Assembly (NCBI GenBank): GCA_002319915.1 | Contig: DCFQ01000102.1 | Span: forward strand, 1,438-33,081 | Direction: 5' to 3' | Length of the DNA stretch: 31,644 nucleotides | From: Bacteroidales bacterium UBA1800 | Lineage (GTDB): Bacteria > Bacteroidota > Bacteroidia > Bacteroidales > VadinHA17 | Shown: in pieces, positions 8,762 to 17,169 of the stretch | How the letters are laid out: every line of letters starts with the position of its first letter | Position numbering within the stretch: position 1 is the first letter of the stretch | The notes under the pieces: generated by a model | What the model was told of the DNA's origin: nothing | The model's input: only the letters and a program-made list of their open reading frames with translations | Database searches by the model: none | Position numbers and translations under genes: made by a program

Positions 8762-8797
8762 CTGCCGGGTCACATGGCAATGGTAAAGATCCGGCAG
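8762..8797 (-). terminator. Possible hairpin just after the Mut7-C stop codon
   Basis: CTGCCGG (8762-8768) and CCGGCAG (8791-8797) form a 7-base-pair stem directly after the leftward stop codon. The loop is long (22 bases) and no T-run follows on that strand, so termination by this hairpin is only a possibility. Confidence 0.3.
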
Positions 8798-9556
8798 TCA
8801 TTTTCCTGAGACGGATAGGATTACGTTGTCAAGGAACTTCTTCATCCTTTCAAAATGTGATCCTTCCCAGTAGATCCTTCCGCAGAGGGTGCATCTCCTG
8901 AAATCCATGTAAAACTCCTTAGTCCGTTCCGGAAGCTGCTGCTTGATTTCCTCACTGGCTATGCTGACTATTTCCCCGTTGCACTCCATGCACCTGGTAA
9001 AGGGCTGCAGCTTATTGACCAGGTCGAGCCGCTTCATAACTTCCCTTAGCTGTTCAACAGGCTTCCCAGACCTTATCCAGAGCCCGTGGGTAATATTCTT
9101 CGCTTTCAGAAGCCCCCTGTCGCGTGTGAGAATTATCCTCTCCTGCGAGAGCGAGATAGCCACAATCTCCCTGTCTGTCAGATCCTTCTCATAGCGTCCG
9201 TCAAATCCGCACAACCTGATGTATTTTGCAAGCCTGCCAAGGTGGACATCTAGAATGAATTTCGGATCTCTCAGGGGGCTTGCCCGCAGCCGCTGCACAT
9301 CGGAAATATCGAGTGTTTCAAATACCGGGTAGACCGAGATCCTCTCATTGTTCCGCAGCTTGTATGCGAAACCGACTGATTTCCCGTCAGCCAGTATCAG
9401 GTCCACCTCGACGTGCGGCACTCCGATTGACTCGATTGCATCTTTTACCGAAGGGTTTCCAGTGAAGGGATACGGGAATTCCGCCATTTTCCTGTACCCG
9501 GGCAGGAAATCGTTCAGCTCTTCATAGAATCTGAAAAATGCCTGATGTGTTTCCAT
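8798..9556 (-). CDS. Mut7-C RNase-fold protein with ubiquitin-like N-domain
   Basis: Cytoplasmic protein of 252 residues with the two-domain build known as Mut7-C ubiquitin/RNase. Residues about 1-90 match the Mut7-C ubiquitin-like domain. Residues about 95-240 match the Mut7-C PIN-like domain: FILDVHLGRLAKYIRLCGFD (acidic residue in DVHLG), ILTRDRGLL, and a zinc-ribbon pair CMEC...CTLC around residues 188 and 228. The family is predicted to be an RNA nuclease; its substrate is unknown. It starts 38 bases after the alcohol dehydrogenase stop and is probably the last gene of that unit. Domain call good, biological role unknown. Confidence 0.85.
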   Translation of the reverse strand: METHQAFFRFYEELNDFLPGYRKMAEFPYPFTGNPSVKDAIESIGVPHVEVDLILADGKSVGFAYKLRNNERISVYPVFETLDISDVQRLRASPLRDPKFILDVHLGRLAKYIRLCGFDGRYEKDLTDREIVAISLSQERIILTRDRGLLKAKNITHGLWIRSGKPVEQLREVMKRLDLVNKLQPFTRCMECNGEIVSIASEEIKQQLPERTKEFYMDFRRCTLCGRIYWEGSHFERMKKFLDNVILSVSGK

Positions 9557-9594
9557 GGCATTAATAAACCCAACTTCCCGCGGCTTTGTTTAAT

Positions 9595-10770
9595 TCATAA
9601 CCGGCCCGACATGATTTCCGAAAGATTGTTCCGGCTTAAAGCCACAGGATTGCTTTTGATGTCTGTTGCATCACAGATCTTCAGGATATCCTGGGTGCCG
9701 ATACCGTACTCTGACAAAAGCGGAAGCTTAAGTTCCTGGACCAGTTCAGTGAGATATTCGATAAAACTGTCGATGTAATAATCATCGGTGCGGCCTGAGT
9801 AACCCGAGACTATCCTGCCCAGACAGGAATACTTCCTCAATGCCCAATCGCCGTCCCTCCTGTTCCTGAGCTCTCTTACATTCACGCGGTTGGCCTCTGC
9901 CATCAGTGAACCGCAAACCACACCGTGCGGAATTCTGAACATCCCTCCTATAGAAGATGCGAAACCATGGACCGAACCAAGCCCCGCATTGGCAAGGCAA
10001 ATGCCTGATGTAAGAGCAGCAAAGGCCATCCCGGTCCTCGCTTCAATATCACTTCCGTCTGCAACACAGCGTAAAAGTGATTTCGTGACTGCCCTGACTC
10101 CTTCAAGGGCCAGGGCATCGGTATACGGGGAAGCTTTTACCGAAAGGTATGCCTCAAGCAGCTGGGTAAGGGCATCGGCTCCGCTTGCTGCAGTAATCTC
10201 CTCCGGACAGCTTATTGTAAGCATGGGATCAACCAGGGCAATGTCGGGAACAAAATTTTCGTGACGCAGGGATCTCTTGAATCCTGATTCGCCGACAGAG
10301 GAGATGACGGCATTCTTGGTAGCCTCACTCCCTGTACCTGAAGTGGTCGGTACCGCGATGTAGGAAATTTTAGTCCCCGGATGCTCTGACCTGCCGACTC
10401 CCTCGAGAAAATCCCTGACGGATCCGGAGAGGTGCATCATGGCCGAGATTGCTTTCCCGGCATCAAGAACGCTTCCCCCGCCTATACCCACGACAACATT
10501 AAAACCCTCTCCTTCAAGACCCCTCACGGCTATGTCAATTGCTTCCGGGGACGGTTCTCCCTCAATAACGGCCCTTTGGAATGTTATCTTCTCCTCCCAG
10601 AACATATTGAGCAGGTTTGCAGCCTCACCAGAACCCATGAAAGATCTCTTGCCGGTAACAAGTATGATATTTGTCCCGAGTTTCTTTATCAGTCCGGGAA
10701 GAAGACCCAGTTTCCCCTTTCCAAAGTGGATCAGAGGGAGTCTGCTGAACTGGAACGCATCCGTTATCAT
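9595..10770 (-). CDS. Iron-containing (group III) alcohol dehydrogenase
   Basis: NAD(P)-dependent dehydrogenase of 391 residues, normal length for the family, interconverting an alcohol and an aldehyde or ketone. The nucleotide-binding stretch GIGGGSVLDAGKAI (95-108) and VPTTSGTGSEATKNAV (about 138-153) are clear. Metal-site motifs are GADALTQLLEAY and GLGSVHGFASSIGGMFRIPHG; in the first the usual His (DALTH) is Gln, so one of the four standard metal ligands is replaced. It overlaps the upstream LsrG-like gene by one base, which points to coupled translation. The natural substrate may be the same small hydroxy-keto compound handled by the partner. Family certain, substrate unknown. Confidence 0.92.
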   Translation of the reverse strand: MITDAFQFSRLPLIHFGKGKLGLLPGLIKKLGTNIILVTGKRSFMGSGEAANLLNMFWEEKITFQRAVIEGEPSPEAIDIAVRGLEGEGFNVVVGIGGGSVLDAGKAISAMMHLSGSVRDFLEGVGRSEHPGTKISYIAVPTTSGTGSEATKNAVISSVGESGFKRSLRHENFVPDIALVDPMLTISCPEEITAASGADALTQLLEAYLSVKASPYTDALALEGVRAVTKSLLRCVADGSDIEARTGMAFAALTSGICLANAGLGSVHGFASSIGGMFRIPHGVVCGSLMAEANRVNVRELRNRRDGDWALRKYSCLGRIVSGYSGRTDDYYIDSFIEYLTELVQELKLPLLSEYGIGTQDILKICDATDIKSNPVALSRNNLSEIMSGRL

Positions 10771-11069
10771 CAGAACTTCTCTGGTTGAATAATATTATAT
10801 TTCACCCCTTTCCGAGGTTCTGCCATCATATCCTTGACAGTGTCGCGCCATTTAAGATAGTGGGCTGTGCTCTTGTGGGCGGCAGCGGCTTCATCAGATT
10901 CATAGGCCTCATAAATAAGGAAGCTCTCCCGATCGTCGGCCTGCTGACAAAAGTCGAAGCGCAGATTTCCCTTCTCCGCGATCGAATTCCTGTGATTCTC
11001 CGTTGAAGCTTCAATGAATTCTCCGGCCAACCCGGGTTTAACACGTACATAAACGCATGTTACTATCAT
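10770..11069 (-). CDS. LsrG-like antibiotic biosynthesis monooxygenase-fold protein
   Basis: Small ABM-fold protein of 99 residues from ATG 11069. That start gives the canonical MIVTCVYVRVKPG beginning; the upstream alternative at 11105 would add twelve residues and cover the -7 promoter element. The core NHRNSIAEKGNLRFDFCQQ, IYEAYESDEAAAAHKSTAHY closely follows E. coli LsrG, which isomerises phosphorylated AI-2, rather than quinol monooxygenase YgiN. No other lsr gene is in the window. The partner is an iron-type alcohol dehydrogenase overlapping its stop, so the pair probably works on one small carbonyl compound. Fold call strong, function inferred. Confidence 0.82.
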   Translation of the reverse strand: MIVTCVYVRVKPGLAGEFIEASTENHRNSIAEKGNLRFDFCQQADDRESFLIYEAYESDEAAAAHKSTAHYLKWRDTVKDMMAEPRKGVKYNIIQPEKF

Positions 11070-11087
11070 AGTTTCAAGTATTTTAAG

Positions 11088-11117
11088 TAAAGTTAAGGCT
11101 TGCACTTAAAAATACAA
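11088..11117 (-). promoter_or_regulatory. Promoter of the LsrG-like / dehydrogenase unit
   Basis: Reading leftward: TTG (11117-11115), 19 bases, then TAACTTTA (11095-11088), a one-mismatch form of TAnnTTTG. It lies 18 bases before the ATG at 11069. Confidence 0.5.
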
Positions 11118-11300
11118 GCACATATCCTGATACCCCGAACAAAAAAACTTGACTTTGGTTATTTATTGTCCTAATTTTGAATATGACGAGTTTTCCGGAG
11201 AAAAGCTGAAGACTTAAAAGCCTGATCTGTAGATTATTATTAATATACTGACTTCCTGGTTCCTGAATATTGTTTTCATTAATCCCTAACAAGTATTACA

Positions 11301-11897
11301 ATGAAAAAGAATCCAATCCTAATCCTTTTGGTTTGTGGCTTTTTGCTGATCTCACAAACCGGCCTTCTTCTTTCCCAGGAAAGAGTTCCGTACGTGTACG
11401 CAGGCGTACATAAATCAAGCATTACGAGCAGTGATCCGGAAACAAGCTGGAAAGACCCGATCGGTTTCCAGGCAGGTGTAGGAATCCCCGTGGTTTTCTT
11501 CGGTGACGCATTAAGCATCAGGGCCGAGATCAATGGCTCCCTGCAGGGTGCAAAATGGGAAGACTATGGTTACAGCGGCAGGACTGACCTGTGGTATGTT
11601 AACGTCCCCCTTACTTTAAGATACCGGTTCAAGATGGGGCTCTTTGCGGAGGCAGGCGTTCAGCCGGGATACCTGTTGACGGCTAAGGATAAATATGAGG
11701 GTGAAACAGAAGATTATACTGAATTCCTTAACAGGTTCGACATTGGCATCCCGCTGGGTATCGGCTACGAGTTTTCCAAAAATCTCGCCGTTGGCATTCG
11801 TGCTGTTCCCGGCATCACTACACTTGACAAGGATGGCGGTGAAAAGGATCATAACCTCATAATCGGTCTCAGGGTGATATACACATTCGCAAAATAG
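11301..11897 (+). CDS. Outer-membrane beta-barrel protein
   Basis: Secreted protein of 198 residues with a signal peptide (MKKNPILILLVCGFLLISQTGLLLSQ, cut near residue 26). The rest alternates polar and hydrophobic residues in strand-length blocks with glycine and aromatic residues, as in the PorT/OMP_b-brl_2 type of small Bacteroidota barrel: GFQAGVGIPVVFF, LWYVNVPLTLRYRF, LFAEAGVQPGYLL, DIGIPLGIGYEF, NLIIGLRVIYTFAK. About eight strands fit. It has its own strong terminator, so it is a single-gene unit. Role in the membrane unknown. Confidence 0.8.
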   Translation: MKKNPILILLVCGFLLISQTGLLLSQERVPYVYAGVHKSSITSSDPETSWKDPIGFQAGVGIPVVFFGDALSIRAEINGSLQGAKWEDYGYSGRTDLWYVNVPLTLRYRFKMGLFAEAGVQPGYLLTAKDKYEGETEDYTEFLNRFDIGIPLGIGYEFSKNLAVGIRAVPGITTLDKDGGEKDHNLIIGLRVIYTFAK

Positions 11898-11921
11898 CAC
11901 ACCAGGGACCTAACCATGCGA

Positions 11922-11965
11922 AACCGGGGAATCACAGGGCCTACGACTCATTCCCCGGTTTTTTT
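11922..11965 (+). terminator. Rho-independent terminator after the beta-barrel gene
   Basis: An 11-base-pair perfect stem, AACCGGGGAAT (11922-11932) with ATTCCCCGGTT (11950-11960), 17-base loop, followed by a T-run to 11965. It lies 25 bases after the stop at 11897. Confidence 0.9.
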
Positions 11966-12024
11966 ATCGCCAGCGAAGATCAGATGCATTAAATAGTTAT
12001 ATTGCTCTACCAAATCTGGCAACC

Positions 12025-14451
12025 ATGAAAAAAGCATTTCCCGGGCCGAGGATAATCCTTCTGCTCTTCTCATTCACATTCATTCACCTTTCTGCCCAGG
12101 ACCTGCCTGAAAGGAATATCCTTTTTGACCAGGGCTGGAAATTTCACCTTGGCGGCGCACAAGGAGCTGAAAATCCGTCATTTAATGATTCGGCATGGAG
12201 AAATATAGATCTGCCCCATGACTGGAGCATAGAAGACCTGCCCGGAATAGTCTCTCCATTCAGCATCAATGCCGTCAGCCAGGTGAGCGGCGGCTTCACC
12301 ACCGGAGGAACAGGCTGGTACAGGAAAGCATTCAGTATCCCGTCATCTCAGAGCGGTAAATGCTTCCGGATCCTTTTTGAAGGGGTTTACATGAATGCTG
12401 AAGTCTATCTTAATGGCATCAGGCTTGGTGAACATCCCTATGGGTATACAAGTTTCTGGTATGATATTACGGATAAGATGAAGCCCGGATCGGAGAATAT
12501 GCTGGCTGTCAAGGTCAGGAATGAAGGAGAGAATAGCCGGTGGTATTCGGGATCAGGCATTTACCGGCATGTATGGCTGCAGGTGCTGGATCCGGTCCAT
12601 ATCGGGACATGGGGTGTCTCTGTTACGACTCAGAAAGTAACTTCCCAGGAAGCCGGGATGATCATTCGTACCACAGTGGTCAACAAGGACTCCGCAGGCA
12701 GCAAAATAACCCTGGCCAGTACTGTCCTGCGTCCCGATGGCCTGAATGCCGGGGAATCGCAGACTGATACGGTGGTCCCAACCGGTGAACCGTCAGAGAT
12801 CAGCCAGCGGATCGTAATCAGGCAGCCGGAACTCTGGTCAACCGAATTGCCCGTGCTTTACAGACTCGTGAGCGAGATCCGGGTCAACGGCAATGTTGCC
12901 GACAGGAAAATCACCGATTTTGGCATCAGGACAATTTCGTTTGACGCGGTTAATGGCTTCATACTCAACGGCAAGCCAATGAAGCTGAAGGGCGGATGCA
13001 TCCATCACGACAACGGGCCCCTGGGCGCCAAGGCATACGACAGGGCCGAGGAGAGAAAGGCGCAGCTGTTGAAATCGAGCGGGTTCAATGCGATCAGGAC
13101 ATCTCACAATCCTCCCTCTCCAGCATTGCTTAATGCATGCGACCGCCTGGGAATGCTCGTGATGGATGAGGCTTTCGATATGTGGAATGAAGAAAAGAAC
13201 CCTGCGGATTATCACTTGTATTTCAACGACTGGTGGAAGGAAGATGTGAGGAGCATGATCCTGCGTGACAGGAATCACCCTTCGGTCATAATGTGGAGTA
13301 TCGGCAACGAAATACCGAACAGGCATAAACCCGAAGTTATTGCCGTGGCAGGAAAACTCGCCGCCTTTGTCCGCAATCTGGACCCTTCAAGGCCGGTCAC
13401 CTCGGCGGTGAATGATCTGAAGCCCGATAAGGATCCCTATTTTGCCGTACTTGATGTTGCCGGATACAATTATGCCTCCGGGGGCGACCATAACCAGCAG
13501 AATCTCTATGAGCTCGATCACGACAGGGTGCCCTCCCGGATCATGGCCGGAACGGAATCCTTCCCTCTCGAGGCGTTCGGAAGCTGGATGGATGTTCTTG
13601 ATCATCCATACGTTATTGGCGATTTCGTATGGACGGCTTTTGACTACATTGGCGAGGCAAGCATCGGATGGAGGGGATACTTTCAGAAGCAGGATTTCTT
13701 CCCATGGAACCTTGCATTTTGCGGCGACATTGATATCTGCGGGTGGAAGCGTCCTCAATCCTATTACCGGGATGCCCTGTGGAAGGAAAACCAGCTGACT
13801 ATCTGGGTAACACCGCCTGTTCCCTCATTCGAGCCTAATCCCGAAAGGCAGAGCTGGTCAAAATGGCAATGGCTCGATGCTGCAAAAAGATGGAACTGGG
13901 AAGGTTACGAGGGCAAGGAACTTGAAGTCACCGTCTACTCCTCATGTGAACAGGTGGAGCTTTTCCTGAATGGGAGGTCACTTGGGAAGAAACCTGTAAG
14001 CAGGCAGACAAAGTTCATGGCTACATGGAAGGTCGGGTACGAGCCGGGGATCCTTTCAGCAACAGGCTTCACCGGTAAAAAGAAAGCAGCAGCGGCAGAG
14101 ATCAGGACCTCCGGGGCGCCGGCAAACATACGGCTGACTGCCGACCGGAGCACCATAAAGGCCGACGGGCAGGATCTTTGCTATGTGACCGTGGAAATTG
14201 AAGATTCCAGGGGTATAAATAATCCCCTCGCCGAAAACGATATCAGGTTCTCGCTTGACGGGCCGGGGAAGATCATCGGGGTAGGGAATGCAAACCCGGT
14301 CAGCCTCGAGAGCTTTGTGCAGCCGGTAAGAAAGGCCTGGCATGGCAGGTGTCTTGCCATAATCAGGTCCGGCAAACAGGCAGGAAAGATAATCCTGAAA
14401 GCGACCGCTGACGGCCTTAATAAGGCTTCAATCGAGATTACCAGCAAGTGA
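12025..14451 (+). CDS. Secreted GH2 glycoside hydrolase with DUF4982
   Basis: Glycoside hydrolase family 2 enzyme of 808 residues, beta-galactosidase-like. Signal peptide to about Gln25 (...FIHLSAQ). Domains in order: sugar-binding jelly roll (about 27-190, with DLPHDWSIED and GWYRKAF), Ig-like domain (about 190-300), TIM barrel (about 300-600), DUF4982 (about 618-680, RWNWEGYEGKE...VELFLNGRSLG), and a C-terminal Ig-like GH2 C5-type domain (about 685-805). Acid/base Glu429 in MWSIGNEIPNR and nucleophile Glu511 in MAGTESFP are present. This build is common for Bacteroidota polysaccharide loci, but no susCD pair lies nearby. Galactosidase is the usual annotation; other beta-glycosides are possible. 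Confidence 0.93.
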   Translation: MKKAFPGPRIILLLFSFTFIHLSAQDLPERNILFDQGWKFHLGGAQGAENPSFNDSAWRNIDLPHDWSIEDLPGIVSPFSINAVSQVSGGFTTGGTGWYRKAFSIPSSQSGKCFRILFEGVYMNAEVYLNGIRLGEHPYGYTSFWYDITDKMKPGSENMLAVKVRNEGENSRWYSGSGIYRHVWLQVLDPVHIGTWGVSVTTQKVTSQEAGMIIRTTVVNKDSAGSKITLASTVLRPDGLNAGESQTDTVVPTGEPSEISQRIVIRQPELWSTELPVLYRLVSEIRVNGNVADRKITDFGIRTISFDAVNGFILNGKPMKLKGGCIHHDNGPLGAKAYDRAEERKAQLLKSSGFNAIRTSHNPPSPALLNACDRLGMLVMDEAFDMWNEEKNPADYHLYFNDWWKEDVRSMILRDRNHPSVIMWSIGNEIPNRHKPEVIAVAGKLAAFVRNLDPSRPVTSAVNDLKPDKDPYFAVLDVAGYNYASGGDHNQQNLYELDHDRVPSRIMAGTESFPLEAFGSWMDVLDHPYVIGDFVWTAFDYIGEASIGWRGYFQKQDFFPWNLAFCGDIDICGWKRPQSYYRDALWKENQLTIWVTPPVPSFEPNPERQSWSKWQWLDAAKRWNWEGYEGKELEVTVYSSCEQVELFLNGRSLGKKPVSRQTKFMATWKVGYEPGILSATGFTGKKKAAAAEIRTSGAPANIRLTADRSTIKADGQDLCYVTVEIEDSRGINNPLAENDIRFSLDGPGKIIGVGNANPVSLESFVQPVRKAWHGRCLAIIRSGKQAGKIILKATADGLNKASIEITSK

Positions 14452-14616
14452 CATGGGAAATAATTCGGCCGCAACATTAATGTAATTCCCTGTTTTTATT
14501 TATTTTTATAATGCTTACTTCATGATGTAATGTCCGGAAAGGGGAATTTTTCAGGGGAAATTCATTCACTACGATCTGCAAGCAGAAAGTAATCATAATA
14601 ATTAACCTTTTAAACC

Positions 14617-15741
14617 ATGGGAAACCTTATGAAACCTAAAAGCGGGATTTCGAGAAGGAAATTTCTCGGAAGCACTGCCGCTGCAGCTGCACTTACTATG
14701 GTGCCGTTGACTTATTCGTGCAAAGGGACGCCGGCAGCGGCTCCTGCCACAGTACCCGCTTCAGACAAACCCAATTCGAATTTTGGAGGCGTTCAGATAG
14801 GTGCAATTACCTATAGCTGGAGAAGCCTGCCCGGAGGTATCGAGAACATTATCAAGTATTGCAAGGAAGCCGGTATCAGCTCTATCGAGCTTATGAGCGG
14901 CGACCTTGAAGAGTACCTCGGCGCACCGAAAAACCCGATCATGGCTTTCTTCGCTGCTATGCAGCCGCCTCCCCCCCCTCCGCCTCCACCTGTCAAAGAG
15001 CAGTCGGCTGCAGCCAAGGCCCGTCCTGCCGGTCCGCCTGCAGGAGGATTTAAGATGCCGGAATTCACTGCTGAACAAAAAGCAGCGATCGAAAAATATA
15101 ACCAGGATATCAAGGCATGGCGCCTTGCCCTCCCCATGTCAAAGGTAGAGGAAGCAAGGAAGCTTTTTGACGATGCGGGGATCGGGATCCATATTGTCAA
15201 GTTTTCACCTGCCAGGTGGTCCGACGAAGAGATCGACTATGCATTCAAGGCAGCCAAAACCATGGGCGCAAAAGGCGTGACAGACGAGATCGGGGAAGAG
15301 GCTGTAAAGAAGCTCGCACCATTCGCCGAGAAGAACGGCATGTATGCGATATTCCACAACCATATGCAGTTTGCAACCCCGGGATTCAGCTACGATCCGT
15401 TTTTAGCCGTATCGCCGGCCGTAATGTTCAATTTTGATGCCGGCCACTTCTTCGGATCCACAGGGCTGCATCCGAATACAATACTCGAGAAATATCACGA
15501 CAGAATATTCAGTGTCCACCTGAAGGACAAAACCGGCCCTAACACTGATCCGCCAAACACCAACCAGGTCTGGGGACAGGGTCAAATGCCCATGGCTGAG
15601 GTCCTTAAGATGATCCAGAGCTCCAAGTGGCCCATATACTGCGACATCGAGCTTGAATATGACGTGGCACCCTGGTCTAATGCCGTTAAAGAGACGGGAA
15701 CCTGTAAAAGATATGCAAAAGAGATACTCGTCTGTTCCTGA
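14617..15741 (+). CDS. Exported sugar phosphate isomerase/epimerase-fold protein with proline run
   Basis: TIM-barrel protein of the xylose isomerase-like (AP endonuclease 2) superfamily, 374 residues. The start carries a twin-arginine signal (ISRRKFLGSTAAAAA, then a Cys35 that could be lipidated). Barrel segments and likely metal-binding residues: SIELMSGDLEEYLG (89-102), YAIFHNHMQF (His/Asn, about 244-253), FNFDAGHFFG (about 271-280) and CDIELEYD (about 347-354). An insert of about 50 residues after strand two contains nine prolines in a row (117-125) and an Ala/Pro-rich stretch. Export argues against a phosphorylated substrate; related proteins act on 3-keto-glycosides or polyols. The gap to the GH2 stop is 165 bases. 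Fold sure, reaction unknown. Confidence 0.82.
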   Translation: MGNLMKPKSGISRRKFLGSTAAAAALTMVPLTYSCKGTPAAAPATVPASDKPNSNFGGVQIGAITYSWRSLPGGIENIIKYCKEAGISSIELMSGDLEEYLGAPKNPIMAFFAAMQPPPPPPPPPVKEQSAAAKARPAGPPAGGFKMPEFTAEQKAAIEKYNQDIKAWRLALPMSKVEEARKLFDDAGIGIHIVKFSPARWSDEEIDYAFKAAKTMGAKGVTDEIGEEAVKKLAPFAEKNGMYAIFHNHMQFATPGFSYDPFLAVSPAVMFNFDAGHFFGSTGLHPNTILEKYHDRIFSVHLKDKTGPNTDPPNTNQVWGQGQMPMAEVLKMIQSSKWPIYCDIELEYDVAPWSNAVKETGTCKRYAKEILVCS

Positions 15742-15776
15742 AATAATCTGAAAAACACGGGAATATAACCCGGTTC

Positions 15777-15824
15777 AGCTGACGAAAAAGCGGCCCATAT
15801 GCATTTTCGTCAGCTTTTTTTTTT
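15777..15824 (+). terminator. Strong rho-independent terminator
   Basis: A 12-base-pair perfect stem, AGCTGACGAAAA (15777-15788) with TTTTCGTCAGCT (15804-15815), and a run of ten T (15815-15824). It ends the GH2 / isomerase region and insulates the kdnA promoter. Confidence 0.93.
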
Positions 15825-15833
15825 GGAAAAACC

Positions 15834-15864
15834 TTGACTAAAACGCGGACACGGCATAACTTTA
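15834..15864 (+). promoter_or_regulatory. Promoter of kdnA-kdnB
   Basis: TTG (15834-15836), 20 bases, TAACTTTA (15857-15864), a one-mismatch version of the Bacteroidota promoter. It directly follows the terminator and leaves a leader of about 80 bases before the kdnA ATG. Confidence 0.55.
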
Positions 15865-15953
15865 CTGATGTGTAAGTGTCTAGATAAGAAGACAGGTTTC
15901 CGTGAATTTCCCCGGAACGCTGAATTGATCATCATTAACCTAACTTAATCCAT

Positions 15954-17156
15954 ATGCCGGGTATTGAATTATTTGGACAGGAAGAACGCAAGGAAATAAT
16001 GGATGTCCTTGAGACCGGGATACTGTTCCGGTACAACCATGAAGACCAGAGGAACGGACACTGGAAAGCAAAGACCTTTGAAAAAGAGCTTGCCGAATAC
16101 CATGGAGTTCGGTTCGCACATCTGACAACGAGCGGCACCACAGCCGACAATCTTGCACTTGCCGCTTGCGGTATCGGGTTCGGGGACGAGGTAATAGTCC
16201 CGACCTTCACATTTATTGCCCCTGTGGAGGCAGTTTTGCAGGCGGGAGCAATCCCCGTATTTGCGGATATAGATGATACATTATGCCTTTCCGTTTCAAG
16301 CATTGAGGCTGTGATCACACCAAGGACAAAGGCGGTCCTTCTTGTCCATATGTGCGGCGCAATGGCTCAGATCGATGCAATTGCCGACCTCTGCAAGCGC
16401 CAGGGCATAATTCTAATCGAAGACACAGCCCAGGCACTGGGAGCATCATTCAACGGGAAGAAGCTCGGGACATACGGCAAAGTCGCAGTGTACTCATTCG
16501 ACTTTTTTAAAATGGTCACTGCCGGTGAGGGCGGAGCGATAATCACTGACGATCCGGGCATTTATGAAATCGCATCACAGCATGCCGACCATGGGCATAC
16601 ACATACCGGGACAAACAGGGGCGCAGAGCCACATAACATTATAGGCACAAATTTCCGGATCAGCGAACTTCATGCTGCAGTCGGACTGGCCCAGTTCAGG
16701 AAATTGCCATATATGCTTGAAAAACAACGGGCCGACAAATCCCTACTCGAGAAGTTCCTCTCAGGTTATCCGCAGATCAGGCTGAGGAACATCCCTGACA
16801 GAAAGGGTGACAGCGCCACGTTCCTCGATTTCTTTCTTGAAAGTGAGGAAATTACCAGGCTGGTCCTGAAAGGATTCGATGAACAGGGACTTGGTTATGC
16901 ATACTGGTATGACAATAATTACCACTACCTCAGGAACTGGGACCATCTTAAACACCTGAAAAGCGCGGCAGTGCTCCCAATCGCATGCCTGGAACCGCCA
17001 CAGGATTATGCAACCATCTCGGTACCGGGGTCTGATAAGATCATGTCGTGCCTGGTATCTGTCCCGATCAAGGTCAGGTGGACGGAAGCCGACCTCAGGG
17101 TAGTTATGGAGAAGATGGAAAGTTCGTTCGAAACGGCATTCAATAAATCATTCTGA
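15954..17156 (+). CDS. kdnA: KdnA: PLP-dependent transaminase for 8-amino-Kdo
   Basis: DegT/DnrJ/EryC1/StrS-type aminotransferase of 400 residues, resembling Shewanella KdnA, which aminates the C8 aldehyde of Kdo using glutamate to give 8-amino-3,8-dideoxy-manno-octulosonate. Family marks: the start MPGIELFGQEE...VLETGILFRY, the serine/threonine phosphate-binding TTSGTTADN (58-66), EDTAQALGA (about 160), the PLP lysine Lys186 in SFDFFKMVTAGEGG, and the DHGHTHTGTNRGAEPHN block (about 211-227). The ATG at 15954 gives exactly the family N-terminus. Thirteen bases downstream lies kdnB, the enzyme acting just before it. Cytoplasmic. The call rests on remembered family sequence plus the kdnB partner. 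Confidence 0.85.
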   Translation: MPGIELFGQEERKEIMDVLETGILFRYNHEDQRNGHWKAKTFEKELAEYHGVRFAHLTTSGTTADNLALAACGIGFGDEVIVPTFTFIAPVEAVLQAGAIPVFADIDDTLCLSVSSIEAVITPRTKAVLLVHMCGAMAQIDAIADLCKRQGIILIEDTAQALGASFNGKKLGTYGKVAVYSFDFFKMVTAGEGGAIITDDPGIYEIASQHADHGHTHTGTNRGAEPHNIIGTNFRISELHAAVGLAQFRKLPYMLEKQRADKSLLEKFLSGYPQIRLRNIPDRKGDSATFLDFFLESEEITRLVLKGFDEQGLGYAYWYDNNYHYLRNWDHLKHLKSAAVLPIACLEPPQDYATISVPGSDKIMSCLVSVPIKVRWTEADLRVVMEKMESSFETAFNKSF

Positions 17157-17169
17157 TAACCCGCCACAT

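Noticed and set aside
9890..10792. Rightward frames opposite the iron-type dehydrogenase
   Set aside because: Shadows of a strongly supported leftward gene.
14455..14508. Terminator after the GH2 gene
   Set aside because: Only a 5-base-pair GGGAA/TTCCC stem with a long loop before a T-rich stretch; too weak to list.
12025..15741. A full polysaccharide utilisation locus
   Set aside because: No SusC/SusD pair or hybrid regulator lies beside the GH2 gene, and the GH29 gene is in a separate unit.
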